Source: Rodentibacter myodis
GTDB taxonomy: Bacteria; Pseudomonadota; Gammaproteobacteria; Enterobacterales; Pasteurellaceae
Length of the DNA: 64,000 nucleotides
Reading direction: 5' to 3'
NCBI RefSeq assembly: GCF_001999305.1
Contig: NZ_MLHQ01000022.1
Span: forward strand, 1 to 64,000
Part shown: positions 19,940 to 28,693 of the stretch, piece after piece
Layout: each line of letters opens with the position of its first letter
Numbering within the stretch: position 1 is the stretch's first letter
Program-made: the position numbers and the translations under genes
Notes under the pieces: generated by a model
The model's database searches: none
What the model saw: the letters and a program-made list of their open reading frames with translations, nothing else
What the model was told of the DNA's origin: nothing

Positions 19940-19982
19940 TTGCGAAAAAAATAAAAATGTCTAAAATGAACGCCCGTTCATT
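19940..19982 (+). promoter_or_regulatory. acrR promoter with palindromic operator
   Basis: TTGCGA (19940-19945), a 16-base spacer and TAAAAT (19962-19967) make a plausible promoter. A perfect 8-bp-arm palindrome AATGAACG-CC-CGTTCATT (19965-19982) overlaps the -10 box and start point. Its size and position fit a TetR-type autoregulatory operator bound by AcrR. The binding is inferred. Confidence 0.65.
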
Positions 19983-19987
19983 CGGGG

Positions 19988-20011
19988 CGATCAAGCCTGA
20001 TCGTCTTTTTT
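19988..20011 (+). promoter_or_regulatory. Hairpin with T-tract in the acrR leader
   Basis: CGATCA (19988-19993), loop AGCC, TGATCG (19998-20003), then TCTTTTTT form a small intrinsic-terminator-like structure. It lies about 15 bases after the predicted transcription start and 30 before acrR, so it may attenuate the efflux operon. The stem is only six base pairs. Confidence 0.4.
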
Positions 20012-20040
20012 CATTTCATTTTTACTTAATCTAAAATTTT

Positions 20041-20604
20041 ATGCGGCATTCTAAAACGGATTTGGCCGAGCAAATTTTTATGGCGACGGATCGCTTAATG
20101 GCAAAAGAAGGGTTACACCACCTTTCTATGCACAAATTAGCAAAAGAAGCGAATGTAGCGGCAGGAACGATTTATCTTTATTTTAAGAATAAAGAGGAAT
20201 TGTTAGAGCAATTTGCAAGGCGTTTATTTGCCATATTTATGGCGGCAGTTGAGAAAGATTTAGATGAATCTCATTCTTTCTTTGAACAATATCGGCAAAT
20301 GTGGTGGAACATTTGGCGGTTTTTACAGGACAATCCCACAATGTTGTCGAATTTGAATCAATACGAGCTTCTACCTAATTTGGCAGAAATATGTAAATCG
20401 GTTGATCACAGTTGTTGGGATAATTTTTGTCAGCGGGCAAAAGCTGCCGGTGAATTGGTTGAGTTGCCGAATGATATTCTCTTTCAATTGGGATTAAAAA
20501 CGGCAATTACGATTGCATCGGGAAGCAAATTTTTAAAGGTGGAATTAACCACCGAAATTTTAGAATCTGTGATTGAACGCACTTGGCGGGCAATTCAGAA
20601 GTAA
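20041..20604 (+). CDS. acrR: TetR/AcrR-family repressor of the efflux operon
   Basis: 187 residues with an N-terminal helix-turn-helix (MHKLAKEANVAAGTIYLYFKN, residues about 29-50) and an all-helical C-terminal ligand domain. It stands first in acrR-acrA-acrB, followed by acrA after about 36 bases. An upstream palindrome overlaps its promoter, which suggests it represses itself and the pump until a drug or metabolite binds. There is no clear ribosome site before the ATG, so expression may be low. Confidence 0.85.
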   Translation: MRHSKTDLAEQIFMATDRLMAKEGLHHLSMHKLAKEANVAAGTIYLYFKNKEELLEQFARRLFAIFMAAVEKDLDESHSFFEQYRQMWWNIWRFLQDNPTMLSNLNQYELLPNLAEICKSVDHSCWDNFCQRAKAAGELVELPNDILFQLGLKTAITIASGSKFLKVELTTEILESVIERTWRAIQK

Positions 20605-20640
20605 CTTTACTTTTTTAACATTAACGGAGCTTTAAAAAAG

Positions 20641-21837
20641 ATGAGTCAGACTCAAACGAATAGACCAAAACGCTCGCACGTTTTCTTTATGAAAATTATT
20701 TTAGCGGTGTTCGTCTTAATTTTTGCCGGCGTTATCGGTTTTAACGTCTTTCGTAGCATTATGATCGGGAAGGCATTAGCCAATATGCCGGAATCTTCAA
20801 GTCCGGTTACTGCGCTTGAAGTGAAAGCAAGGGAGTGGACACCGGTGATTAACACCACGGGGCTTGTTCGTCCGAATCAAGGGGCGATGTTGAGCTCACA
20901 AAATGCCGGCACGGTTTCTAAAGTGTTGGTAACAAACGGGCAAAACGTGAAAAAAGGCGATTTGTTGGTGGAGCTTGATAGTTCTGTGGAACGTGCAAGT
21001 TTGCAGGCGGCACAAGCACAATTACCTGCACTACGCCAAACTTATCAACGCTATGCAAGTTTGTTAAGCAGTAATGCGGTTTCCCGCCAAGAAGCAGACA
21101 ATGCCAAAGCGGCTTACGATGCACAAGTGGCAAATATTGAGTCATTAAAAGCCACCATTGAACGCCGTCAAATTGTGGCACCTTTTGATGGTAAAACCGG
21201 TATTGTGAAGGTGAACGTAGGGCAATATGTGAATGTTGGTACAGAAATTGTGCGTGTAGAAGACACCAGCGCAATGAAAATCGATTTTGCCATTTCACAA
21301 AATGAGTTGGATAAATTAACAATCGGTCAGCGTGTTACCGCCACAACTGATGCCCGTCAAGGCGAGACTTTCTCTGCCCGCATCACAGCAATTGAACCGG
21401 CGATTGATTCTTCTACCGGTTTGGTCGATATTCAAGCAACCTTTGAGCCGGAAGATGGTCGTAAATTGCTTTCCGGTATGTTCTCACGTTTGCGTGTGGC
21501 ATTGCCTACGGAAACCAATCAGATTGTCGTGCCACAAGTGGCGATAAGCTACAATATGTATGGTGAAATCGCTTATTTGTTAGAACCGCTTTCTGAAGAA
21601 GACAAGGAAAAATTGGCAAATAATCCGAAATTGGATTCACTTTATCGTGCAAAACAAATCACCGTGTTTACTAAAGATCGCCAAGGTATTTATTCTCAAT
21701 TACAAGGCGATGAAGTAAAAGTAGGTGACAAGATTATTACCGGTGGCCAACAAGGCATCGGTAACGGTAGCCTTGTTGAGTGGGTTAAGAAAGATATCGT
21801 TGGCGGCACAGCACCGGCGAAGAAAACCAATCTGTAA
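20641..21837 (+). CDS. acrA: RND efflux periplasmic adaptor
   Basis: Membrane-fusion subunit linking the RND pump to an outer-membrane channel. 398 residues with an N-terminal membrane anchor (about residues 17-37) and no lipobox, unlike E. coli AcrA. Lipoyl halves are GTVSKVLVTNGQNVKKGDLLVELD and IVAPFDGKTGIVKVNVGQYV, separated by a fairly short alpha-hairpin (LQAAQAQLPALRQTYQRYASLL), with a beta-barrel domain after. A ribosome site ACGGAG is upstream. The outer-membrane partner is not in the window. Confidence 0.9.
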   Translation: MSQTQTNRPKRSHVFFMKIILAVFVLIFAGVIGFNVFRSIMIGKALANMPESSSPVTALEVKAREWTPVINTTGLVRPNQGAMLSSQNAGTVSKVLVTNGQNVKKGDLLVELDSSVERASLQAAQAQLPALRQTYQRYASLLSSNAVSRQEADNAKAAYDAQVANIESLKATIERRQIVAPFDGKTGIVKVNVGQYVNVGTEIVRVEDTSAMKIDFAISQNELDKLTIGQRVTATTDARQGETFSARITAIEPAIDSSTGLVDIQATFEPEDGRKLLSGMFSRLRVALPTETNQIVVPQVAISYNMYGEIAYLLEPLSEEDKEKLANNPKLDSLYRAKQITVFTKDRQGIYSQLQGDEVKVGDKIITGGQQGIGNGSLVEWVKKDIVGGTAPAKKTNL

Positions 21838-21854
21838 TCACTTAGGAAAAGCGA

Positions 21855-24800
21855 ATGAAATTTACCGATATATTTATTCGTCGCCCTGTTTTAGCGGTTT
21901 CGATCAGCTTGCTTATCGTTATTTTAGGTTTGCAGGCGATCTCGAAATTGGCAGTGCGTGAATATCCTAAAATGACAACGACGGTAATCACCGTCACGAC
22001 AGCTTATCCGGGGGCTGATGCCAATTTAATTCAGGCATTCGTTACCTCAAAGTTGGAAGAATCCATCGCGCAGGCGGATAATATTGACTATATGTCCTCC
22101 TCAAGTGCGCCAAGTTCGTCCACTATTACCGTTAAAATGAAATTAAATACCGATCCTGCGGGGGCGTTGGCGGATGTATTGGCAAAAGTTAATGCGGTAC
22201 GTTCCGAATTGCCAAGCGGGATTGAAGATCCAACCGTGGCTTCCTCATCGGGGGGAACGGGGATTATGTATATTAGTTTCCGCTCGAAAAAATTAGATTC
22301 CAGCCAAGTAACGGACTATATCAACCGTATTGTAAAACCGCAGTTCTTCACCATTGAAGGGGTGGCGGAAGTTCAAATTTTCGGTGCGGCGGAATATGCT
22401 TTACGTATTTGGCTTGATCCGCAAAAAATGGCGGGACAAAACCTTTCCGCTTCGCAAGTAATGTCGGCACTTTCTGCCAATAATATTCAAACGGCAGCAG
22501 GGAGCGATAACGGCTATTATGTGTCTTACCGCAACAAAGTGGAAACCACCACAAAATCGGTTGAGCAGTTAGGTAACCTCATTGTGGCTTCCAATGGCGA
22601 CAGTTTAGTGCGTTTACGTGATGTTGCGACCATTGAGCTTAACAAAGAGAGCGATAACTCACGTGCAACGGCAAACGGTGCGGATTCTGTGGTGTTAGGG
22701 ATAAACCCGACCTCTTCGGCAAACCCTTTAACGGTGGCAGAAAAAATTCGTCCGTTGTATGAAAGCATTAAGAAGCAACTTCCGGACAGTATGGAAACCG
22801 ATATTCTTTATGACCGCACGATCGCCATCAACAGTTCAATCAATGAGGTGGTAAAAACGATCTTTGAAGCGACCGTTATCGTATTAGTGGTGATTTTGAT
22901 GTTTATCGGTTCATTCCGCGCCATTTTAATTCCGGTTATCACGATTCCGATTTCCTTGATCGGGGTATTGATGATGCTACAAAGTTTGGATTTCTCCATT
23001 AACTTGATGACATTGCTGGCGTTGATTCTCGCTATCGGGTTGGTGGTGGATGATGCGATTGTGGTACTTGAAAACGTTGACCGTCATATTAAAGAAGGCG
23101 AAACCCCATTCCGTGCTGCAATTATTGGTACACGTGAAATTGCCTTACCGGTTATTTCTATGACCATCTCTTTGATTGCGGTGTACTCGCCAATGGCATT
23201 AATGGGGGGAATTACCGGAACACTCTTTAAAGAGTTTGCATTAACCCTAGCCGGGGCGGTATTTATTTCAGGGATTGTGGCATTAACGCTTTCTCCGATG
23301 ATGTCGAGTAAGTTACTCAAATCTAATGCGGAGCCTTCTTGGTTAGAGCGTAAAGTTGAGCATACATTATCTAAAATGAATAATGTGTATAACTATATGC
23401 TCGATATTGTGATGTTGAATCGCAAATCAATGGTGGTGTTTGCTGTCGCAATTTTTGCAACCTTGCCATTCTTGTTTAATTCACTTTCCGGTGAATTAAC
23501 GCCGAATGAAGACAAAGGGGCATTTATTGCAATGGGGACGGCACCGTCTAATGTGAATTTGGATTACATTCAAGATGCAATGCAACCTTATATGAAAACG
23601 GTGATGGATACGCCGGAAGTTTCTTTTGGGATGAGTATTGCCGGTGCGCCAAATTCTAATCAATCATTGAATATCATTACCTTGGAAGATTGGAAAAAAC
23701 GTTCACGCAAACAACCGGAAATAATGAATGAACTCAACGCCAAAGCAAAAGAATTACCGGAAGTGTCTGTTTCTGCGTTTAACTTCCCGGAGATTGATAC
23801 CGGGGAACAAGGGCCGCCGGTTTCTATCGTGTTAAAAACCGCTGAAGGTTATAACGCACTGGCGAATACCGCAGGACAATTCTTAGAGGCAATGCGTGCG
23901 TCAGGCAAGTTTGTTTATACCAACCTTGACTTAAAATACGACACGGCACAAATGACCATTTCTGTGGATAAAGAAAAAGCCGGTACTTACGGCATTACGA
24001 TGCAGCAAATTAGTACCACTTTGGGAAGTTTCCTCTCCGGTGCAACCATTACCCGTGTTGATGTGGACGGACGTGCGTATAAAGTAATTTCACAAGTAAA
24101 ACGTGATGATCGCTTATCACCGGAAAGTTTCAAAAATTACTATTTAAATGCAAGTAATGGTGAATCTATTCCGTTAAGCAGTTTGGTAACGATGAAACTT
24201 GAAACCCAACCGACTTCGTTACCGCGTTTTAGTCAGTTGAATTCGGCGACAATTCAAGCCGTACCAATGCCGGGAACATCAACCGGTGATGCGGTGGCGT
24301 GGTTACAACAACACGCCGATACGACATTACCGCAAGGTTATACATACGATTTCCGTTCGGAATCCCGTCAGTTGGTTCAAGAAGGGAATGCGTTGGTGGT
24401 TACCTTTGCTTTAGCGGTTATCATTATTTTCTTGGTGTTGGCGATTCAGTTTGAATCCGTTCGTGACCCAATGGTGATTATGATTTCCGTACCATTGGCG
24501 GTGAGTGGAGCATTATTAACACTCAACTTCTTATCCTTCTTCGGTATTTCAGGCACAACCTTGAATATTTATTCTCAGGTTGGGTTGATTACGCTGGTGG
24601 GATTGATCACCAAACACGGTATTTTGATGTGTGAAGTGGCAAAAGAAGAACAATTATTGCACGGTAAAAGCCGTATTGATGCCATTACGGCGGCGGCAAA
24701 AGTGCGTTTACGCCCGATTTTGATGACAACCGGTGCAATGGTGGCAGGTTTGATTCCATTGCTTTATGCTACCGGCGCAGGGGCGGTATCCCGCTTCAGT

Positions 24801-24941
24801 ATCGGTATCGTTATCGTAGCGGGCTTATCAATCGGTACGATTTTCACCCTCTTTGTGTTACCGGTGATTTACAGCTATGTTGCAACCGAACACAAACCAT
24901 TGCCGGAATTTGAAGAAAGCGAAACGAAACCGGCACATTAA
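21855..24941 (+). CDS. acrB: RND multidrug efflux transporter
   Basis: Inner-membrane proton-driven drug pump of 1028 residues with the RND two-fold repeat: twelve membrane spans and two large periplasmic loops. The start FTDIFIRRPVLAVSISLLI, the span-4 proton-relay acids GLVVDDAIVVLENVDRH (Asp399/Asp400), PMALMGG, and the C-terminal GLITKHGILMCE are typical. It follows acrA by 17 bases. Substrates cannot be read from sequence; relatives in Haemophilus export dyes, detergents and macrolides. Confidence 0.95.
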   Translation: MKFTDIFIRRPVLAVSISLLIVILGLQAISKLAVREYPKMTTTVITVTTAYPGADANLIQAFVTSKLEESIAQADNIDYMSSSSAPSSSTITVKMKLNTDPAGALADVLAKVNAVRSELPSGIEDPTVASSSGGTGIMYISFRSKKLDSSQVTDYINRIVKPQFFTIEGVAEVQIFGAAEYALRIWLDPQKMAGQNLSASQVMSALSANNIQTAAGSDNGYYVSYRNKVETTTKSVEQLGNLIVASNGDSLVRLRDVATIELNKESDNSRATANGADSVVLGINPTSSANPLTVAEKIRPLYESIKKQLPDSMETDILYDRTIAINSSINEVVKTIFEATVIVLVVILMFIGSFRAILIPVITIPISLIGVLMMLQSLDFSINLMTLLALILAIGLVVDDAIVVLENVDRHIKEGETPFRAAIIGTREIALPVISMTISLIAVYSPMALMGGITGTLFKEFALTLAGAVFISGIVALTLSPMMSSKLLKSNAEPSWLERKVEHTLSKMNNVYNYMLDIVMLNRKSMVVFAVAIFATLPFLFNSLSGELTPNEDKGAFIAMGTAPSNVNLDYIQDAMQPYMKTVMDTPEVSFGMSIAGAPNSNQSLNIITLEDWKKRSRKQPEIMNELNAKAKELPEVSVSAFNFPEIDTGEQGPPVSIVLKTAEGYNALANTAGQFLEAMRASGKFVYTNLDLKYDTAQMTISVDKEKAGTYGITMQQISTTLGSFLSGATITRVDVDGRAYKVISQVKRDDRLSPESFKNYYLNASNGESIPLSSLVTMKLETQPTSLPRFSQLNSATIQAVPMPGTSTGDAVAWLQQHADTTLPQGYTYDFRSESRQLVQEGNALVVTFALAVIIIFLVLAIQFESVRDPMVIMISVPLAVSGALLTLNFLSFFGISGTTLNIYSQVGLITLVGLITKHGILMCEVAKEEQLLHGKSRIDAITAAAKVRLRPILMTTGAMVAGLIPLLYATGAGAVSRFSIGIVIVAGLSIGTIFTLFVLPVIYSYVATEHKPLPEFEESETKPAH

Positions 24942-24959
24942 TAAAACACCTTAAAATTT

Positions 24960-24995
24960 AACCGCACTTTTGGAAACGAAAGTGCGGTTTTGTTT
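24960..24995 (+). terminator. Terminator of the acr operon (inverted uptake signals)
   Basis: AACCGCACTTT (24960-24970) and AAAGTGCGGTT (24979-24989) form an 11-bp stem followed by TTGTTTT. Both arms are complete uptake signals. Confidence 0.85.
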
Positions 24996-25017
24996 TAAGC
25001 AGAAAAAGTAAATAAAA

Positions 25018-25037
25018 ACCGCACATTGAAGTGCGGT
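25018..25037 (-). terminator. Terminator of the M48 protease gene
   Basis: ACCGCAC (25018-25024) and GTGCGGT (25031-25037) form a 7-bp stem with a 6-base loop. The minus strand continues into TTTTTATTT, so it ends the protease transcript. One arm is a complete uptake signal. Confidence 0.7.
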
Positions 25038-25048
25038 CATTTTTATCA

Positions 25049-25822
25049 CTATTTTTTTGATGCTTCGTAATATTTCATCGCTTCAGGTAGTAAACGGCGT
25101 AAGTTTTCTTGGCGATCTTCATCGGTTGGGTGGGTGGAAGCAAGTGCATCCAATGCCCCTTTAGAACCCCCGGAGGCTTTTTTCATTTTATCCCACAACC
25201 CCGGTGCGGCTTGCGGATTAAAGCCCGATTTTGCCATTAAGAGTAACCCCACTTCATCGGCTTCGGTTTCGGCACTGCGGGAATAGGGTTTATCGAGGGC
25301 ATAGTCTTTGGTGAGGCTAATTGCCACACCACTTAAATCAGAACCAACCACGGTAGAAAGTGCAATATGGCCTAATTGAGCGGCAATGCCTGTTACCATT
25401 CCGAAATTGGTTTTCGCTTTGCCGTGTTCTTTTAAAGCGTGTGCCATTTCGTGTCCCATCACGGTGGCAATTTCATCATCATTCAATTTTAATGTATCAA
25501 CCAGTCCGGTATAGAACGCCATTTTCCCACCCGGCATTGCCCACGCATTTAATTCTTTTGATCTGATCACCGTAATTTGCCAGTTGAATGGCTGGCCTGT
25601 TTGATTTTCTTTGTTGGCATAAGGCACAATTTTGTTAAAAACACGGTGGATACGTTGGGCGGTTAGGGAGGAAGTATCAACCGCACCTTGGCTACGGATT
25701 TTATTCATTTCCTGAGCATAGCTTGAAGCCGCTTGTTGATTAATAGATGCCGAATCGGCACAGGCATTGAGAACAAAAGCGGTCATCGCCGCTAAGACAA
25801 AGGATTTAATTTGTTTTTTCAT
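25049..25822 (-). CDS. M48-family metalloprotease lipoprotein (LoiP/YggG-like)
   Basis: 257 residues. A lipoprotein signal ending in LNAC gives a lipidated Cys near residue 21. The zinc protease motif GHEMAHAL contains the two His ligands, and a downstream EAD in SRSAETEADEVGLLLM supplies the third ligand. A C-terminal substrate-side stretch reads LASTHPTDEDRQENLRRLLP. The family includes LoiP and BepA-type periplasmic proteases for envelope quality control. The length and lack of TPR repeats favour LoiP. It diverges from mtr. Confidence 0.85.
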   Translation of the reverse strand: MKKQIKSFVLAAMTAFVLNACADSASINQQAASSYAQEMNKIRSQGAVDTSSLTAQRIHRVFNKIVPYANKENQTGQPFNWQITVIRSKELNAWAMPGGKMAFYTGLVDTLKLNDDEIATVMGHEMAHALKEHGKAKTNFGMVTGIAAQLGHIALSTVVGSDLSGVAISLTKDYALDKPYSRSAETEADEVGLLLMAKSGFNPQAAPGLWDKMKKASGGSKGALDALASTHPTDEDRQENLRRLLPEAMKYYEASKK

Positions 25823-25905
25823 TGTGAGATTCTCTCGTGAAGATTAAAGGAATAAAGCTACCGAATTATAAGTAAAACCGACTTTATTTGTCTAATAAAA
25901 AACAA

Positions 25906-25940
25906 TTGAGTTTTGAATTTGCACTATTATAATAGTGCAA
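25906..25940 (+). promoter_or_regulatory. mtr: mtr promoter with a TrpR-like operator
   Basis: TTGAGT (25906-25911), a 16-base spacer and a perfect TATAAT (25928-25933) make a promoter. The -10 is the centre of a perfect 22-bp palindrome at 25919-25940 with half site TTGCACTATTA. Aligned on its dyad, the inner half GCACTATTA matches the E. coli trp operator half GAACTAGTT at six of nine positions, including the ACTA core. Repression by tryptophan-bound TrpR is therefore likely, but TrpR is not in this window. Confidence 0.65.
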
Positions 25941-25965
25941 CTTTTTTTACTTTCAGGGACGACCT

Positions 25966-27222
25966 ATGGAACAACAAAAAACGCCTTCTTTACTTGGCGG
26001 CGCAATGATTATCGCAGGCACGGCGATCGGTGCCGGTATGCTGGCTAACCCCACTTCTACTGCCGGTGTTTGGTTTATCGGCTCCATTTTTGCCTTAATT
26101 TATACTTGGTTTTGTATGACCACATCCGGTTTAATGATTTTAGAAGCAAACTTGCATTATCCCACCGGTTCAAGTTTTGACACAATTGTAAAAGACTTGC
26201 TCGGTAAGGGCTGGAATGCGGTGAACGGCTTATCTGTTGCATTTGTGCTTTATATCTTAACCTATGCTTATATCACCTCCGGCGGTGGCATTACACAAAA
26301 TTTATTAAATCAAGCCTTGGGTTCGGCAGAAAGTGCGGTTGATATTGGGCGAACGGTCGGATCGTTAATTTTCTGTATTGTATTGGCGGCGTTTGTATGG
26401 TTTTCGACCAAAGCCGTGGATCGCTTCACCACCATTTTAATTGGCGGAATGGTGATTGCCTTTTTCCTTTCTACCGCAGGATTATTGGGTTCGGTTAAAA
26501 GCGATGTGTTATTCAACACCCTTGCACAAGGCGAACAACAATATTTACCTTATTTATTGACCGCACTTCCCGTGTGTTTGGTTTCTTTTGGCTTTCACGG
26601 CAATGTGCCAAGTTTGGTGAAATATTATAATCGTGACGGCAAACGTGTGATGAAATCGATCTTTATCGGCACAGGATTGGCATTGGTGATCTATATTTTG
26701 TGGCAGCTTGCCATTCAAGGTAATTTACCGCGTGCCGAATTCGCGCCGGTGATTGAAAAAGGGGGCGATGTTTCCGCTCTGTTGGCTGCGTTACATCATT
26801 ATATTGAAACAGATTATATCGCTGTGATTTTGAATTTCTTTGCTTATATGGCGATTGCCAGTTCCTTCTTAGGTGTAACCTTGGGGCTATTCGATTATAT
26901 TGCGGATTTATGCAAATTTGACGATAGCCTGTCAGGCAGAACCAAAACAACTTTAGTCACCTTCTTACCGCCATTATTATTGAGCCTTCAATTCCCTTAT
27001 GGCTTCGTGATTGCAATTGGCTATGCAGGATTGGCCGCCACCATTTGGGCGGCAATCGTACCGGCATTGCTTGCCCGAGCCAGTCGCCAAAAATTTCCGA
27101 AGGCGACCTATAAAGTCTATGGTGGTAATTTTATGATCGGTTTCATTATTCTTTTTGGCGTATTAAATATTGTGGCGCAAATTGGGGCAAACTTAGGTTG
27201 GTTTGCAAGTTTTAACGGTTAA
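25966..27222 (+). CDS. mtr: Tryptophan-specific permease (HAAAP family)
   Basis: Proton-coupled tryptophan uptake protein, 418 residues with about eleven membrane spans. It follows E. coli Mtr closely along its length: SLLGGAMIIAGTAIGAGML near the start, GLMILEANLHYPTGSSFDTI, DLLGKGWNAVNGLSVAFVLYI, SFGFHGNVPSLVKYY, ASSFLGVTLGLFDYIADL, and AIGYAGLAATIWAAIVPALL. TyrP and TnaB are relatives, but Mtr is the best fit by eye. AGGGA precedes the ATG, and the promoter carries a TrpR-like palindrome, which fits tryptophan as substrate. Confidence 0.9.
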   Translation: MEQQKTPSLLGGAMIIAGTAIGAGMLANPTSTAGVWFIGSIFALIYTWFCMTTSGLMILEANLHYPTGSSFDTIVKDLLGKGWNAVNGLSVAFVLYILTYAYITSGGGITQNLLNQALGSAESAVDIGRTVGSLIFCIVLAAFVWFSTKAVDRFTTILIGGMVIAFFLSTAGLLGSVKSDVLFNTLAQGEQQYLPYLLTALPVCLVSFGFHGNVPSLVKYYNRDGKRVMKSIFIGTGLALVIYILWQLAIQGNLPRAEFAPVIEKGGDVSALLAALHHYIETDYIAVILNFFAYMAIASSFLGVTLGLFDYIADLCKFDDSLSGRTKTTLVTFLPPLLLSLQFPYGFVIAIGYAGLAATIWAAIVPALLARASRQKFPKATYKVYGGNFMIGFIILFGVLNIVAQIGANLGWFASFNG

Positions 27223-27279
27223 TTTTCGTTTTTTCTGTTTAAAGATAAAAAACGCTTATCAATATAACCGCACTTTTTC

Positions 27280-27327
27280 TTCCCTCCGTTTTGGGTTATT
27301 TTCTCCCTAAGCGGAGGGAATATTTTG
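27280..27327 (+). terminator. Possible terminator after mtr
   Basis: TTCCCTCCG (27280-27288) and CGGAGGGAA (27312-27320) are 9-bp arms with a 23-base loop, followed by TATTTT. An uptake signal lies just before. The stem ends 17 bases before the methyltransferase ATG, so it may instead be a leader element of that gene. Confidence 0.45.
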
Positions 27328-27337
27328 GAAGAATAAA

Positions 27338-28120
27338 ATGACCCATCAAACCAGTGTTTACGACAGAGAAAACTTCTTTACCCTTTACCAAAAACTGCGT
27401 TCAAACCCTATCAGTCTGAATGAAATTGTGGAAAAACCGACAATGCTTTCACTTTTACCCGATCTTCATCATAAAAAATTACTTGATCTGGGTTGCGGTA
27501 CGGGTGGGCATTTACAGCTTTATTTAGAACGAGGAGCGGAGACAGTGACGGGGATCGATCTCTCTGCCAATATGCTCCAACAGGCGAAAGCCGATCTGGA
27601 AAAGTGCGGTCAATTTCAAGGGCGTTTTTCATTGTATCAACTGCCAATGGAAAAACTTGCTGATCTGCCGAATGGCAATTTTGATGTCATCACAAGTTCT
27701 TTTGCTTTCCATTATGTGCAGGATTTTCCGGCATTGTTAGCGGCAATTTTCCATAAACTTGCGCCAAACGGCACGTTAATTTTTTCTCAAGAACATCCCA
27801 TCACGACCTGCCATAAAACGGGCGAACGTTGGGAAAAAGACGAAAATAAACAACAAGTGGCATATCGCCTTAATTATTATCGTGATGAAGGGGAACGTGA
27901 TAGAAATTGGTTTAAACAGCCTTTCAAAACCTACCACCGCACGATGGCGACTATTCTCAATGATTTGATTTCGGCAGGTTTTCATATTGATCACATTGCC
28001 GAACCAATGCTCACAGCGCAACCCGAGTGGCACGCAGAATTTAAAGATTTACAGCATCGTCCGGTGTTGTTATTTGTGAAAGCAACAAAATTGGAGAGAA
28101 AAAATGACCAATCCTATTAA
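27338..28120 (+). CDS. Class I SAM-dependent methyltransferase
   Basis: 260 residues with a Rossmann SAM-binding fold: motif I LLDLGCGTGGHLQLYLERGA near residue 47, the acidic GIDLSANMLQQA, and post-motif FDVITSSFAFHYVQDFPALL. The C-terminal half (QEHPITTCHKTGERWEKDEN, FKTYHRTMATILNDLISAGF) resembles generic small-molecule methyltransferases of the UbiE-like group. The substrate is unknown. GGAAG precedes the ATG. The ACT-domain gene starts inside its last 17 bases, so the two are translationally linked. Confidence 0.82.
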   Translation: MTHQTSVYDRENFFTLYQKLRSNPISLNEIVEKPTMLSLLPDLHHKKLLDLGCGTGGHLQLYLERGAETVTGIDLSANMLQQAKADLEKCGQFQGRFSLYQLPMEKLADLPNGNFDVITSSFAFHYVQDFPALLAAIFHKLAPNGTLIFSQEHPITTCHKTGERWEKDENKQQVAYRLNYYRDEGERDRNWFKQPFKTYHRTMATILNDLISAGFHIDHIAEPMLTAQPEWHAEFKDLQHRPVLLFVKATKLERKNDQSY

Positions 28121-28517
28121 TGATCTTGAGGTGTTATTAGCTTCAATGGCACCCACTTTAAATGAGGGCATTTATTATTTTGCGACATTAAAAAACGGAC
28201 AAGATTTACCGCTTTCAGCCTTAATCGCAACCATTCGTGAAGAAGAAGGCTTGTCAGTGGTGGTGACAGAAGAAACGGCTCAATATTATAAATTAGAGGC
28301 GCAATTTAAAGCCGCGTGGATTACTTTAACCGTTCATTCTGATTTGGCGGCGGTAGGACTCACCGCCGCTTTTGCGAAAGCCTTAGGCGAAGTCAATATT
28401 AGTTGCAATGTGGTGGCGGGAAATTTTCACGATCATATTTTTGTTCCCTACGAAAAGGCTGATCTTGCAATGACGACATTACGCCATTTGCAACAGCGTG
28501 CTGCGGAAAATTGTTAA
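28104..28517 (+). CDS. ACT-domain protein (COG3602-like)
   Basis: 137 residues consisting of two ACT-like modules. A first half reads LNEGIYYFATLKNGQDLPLSALIATIREEEGLSVVV; the second, AAWITLTVHSDLAAVGLTAAFAKALGEVNISCNVVAGNFHDHIFVPYEKADLAM, is the recognisable ACT core. Such domains usually bind amino acids. No catalytic domain is attached, so it may be a free-standing sensor or accessory subunit. GGAG precedes the ATG, which overlaps the end of the methyltransferase gene. Function is not established. Confidence 0.75.
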   Translation: MTNPINDLEVLLASMAPTLNEGIYYFATLKNGQDLPLSALIATIREEEGLSVVVTEETAQYYKLEAQFKAAWITLTVHSDLAAVGLTAAFAKALGEVNISCNVVAGNFHDHIFVPYEKADLAMTTLRHLQQRAAENC

Positions 28518-28630
28518 AAATAAGCTGGAATCCGACCGCACTTTGTGATATAAAACGCACCGCTCTTTTGCCGTTAAAAAAGAGTAAATTTTTAATTTAA
28601 ACAACACACACATATCATCAAGGCTTCATC

Positions 28631-28675
28631 GGGGTGCCAAACGGTCGATGGGCTGATATGTGGAGGCTCAACCCC
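28631..28675 (+). ncRNA. rpsB leader structure (S2 autoregulation candidate)
   Basis: GGGGT (28631-28635) pairs with ACCCC (28671-28675), with GCC/GGC continuing inside, closing a structured leader just before the rpsB ribosome site. In gammaproteobacteria the rpsB 5' leader is conserved and mediates feedback by S2; the position and the paired GGGGTGCC/GGC...ACCCC ends fit that. Another inverted repeat, CTCTTTT/AAAAGAG (28563-28584), lies upstream, where the promoter is expected. Confidence 0.6.
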
Positions 28676-28693
28676 AATTAAAAGGAAAATATT

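Noticed and set aside
19386-19994. 202-codon minus-strand ORF across ftsN
   Set aside because: Composition mirrors the Lys/Glu-rich linker of ftsN, and it runs over the ftsN terminator and acrR promoter.
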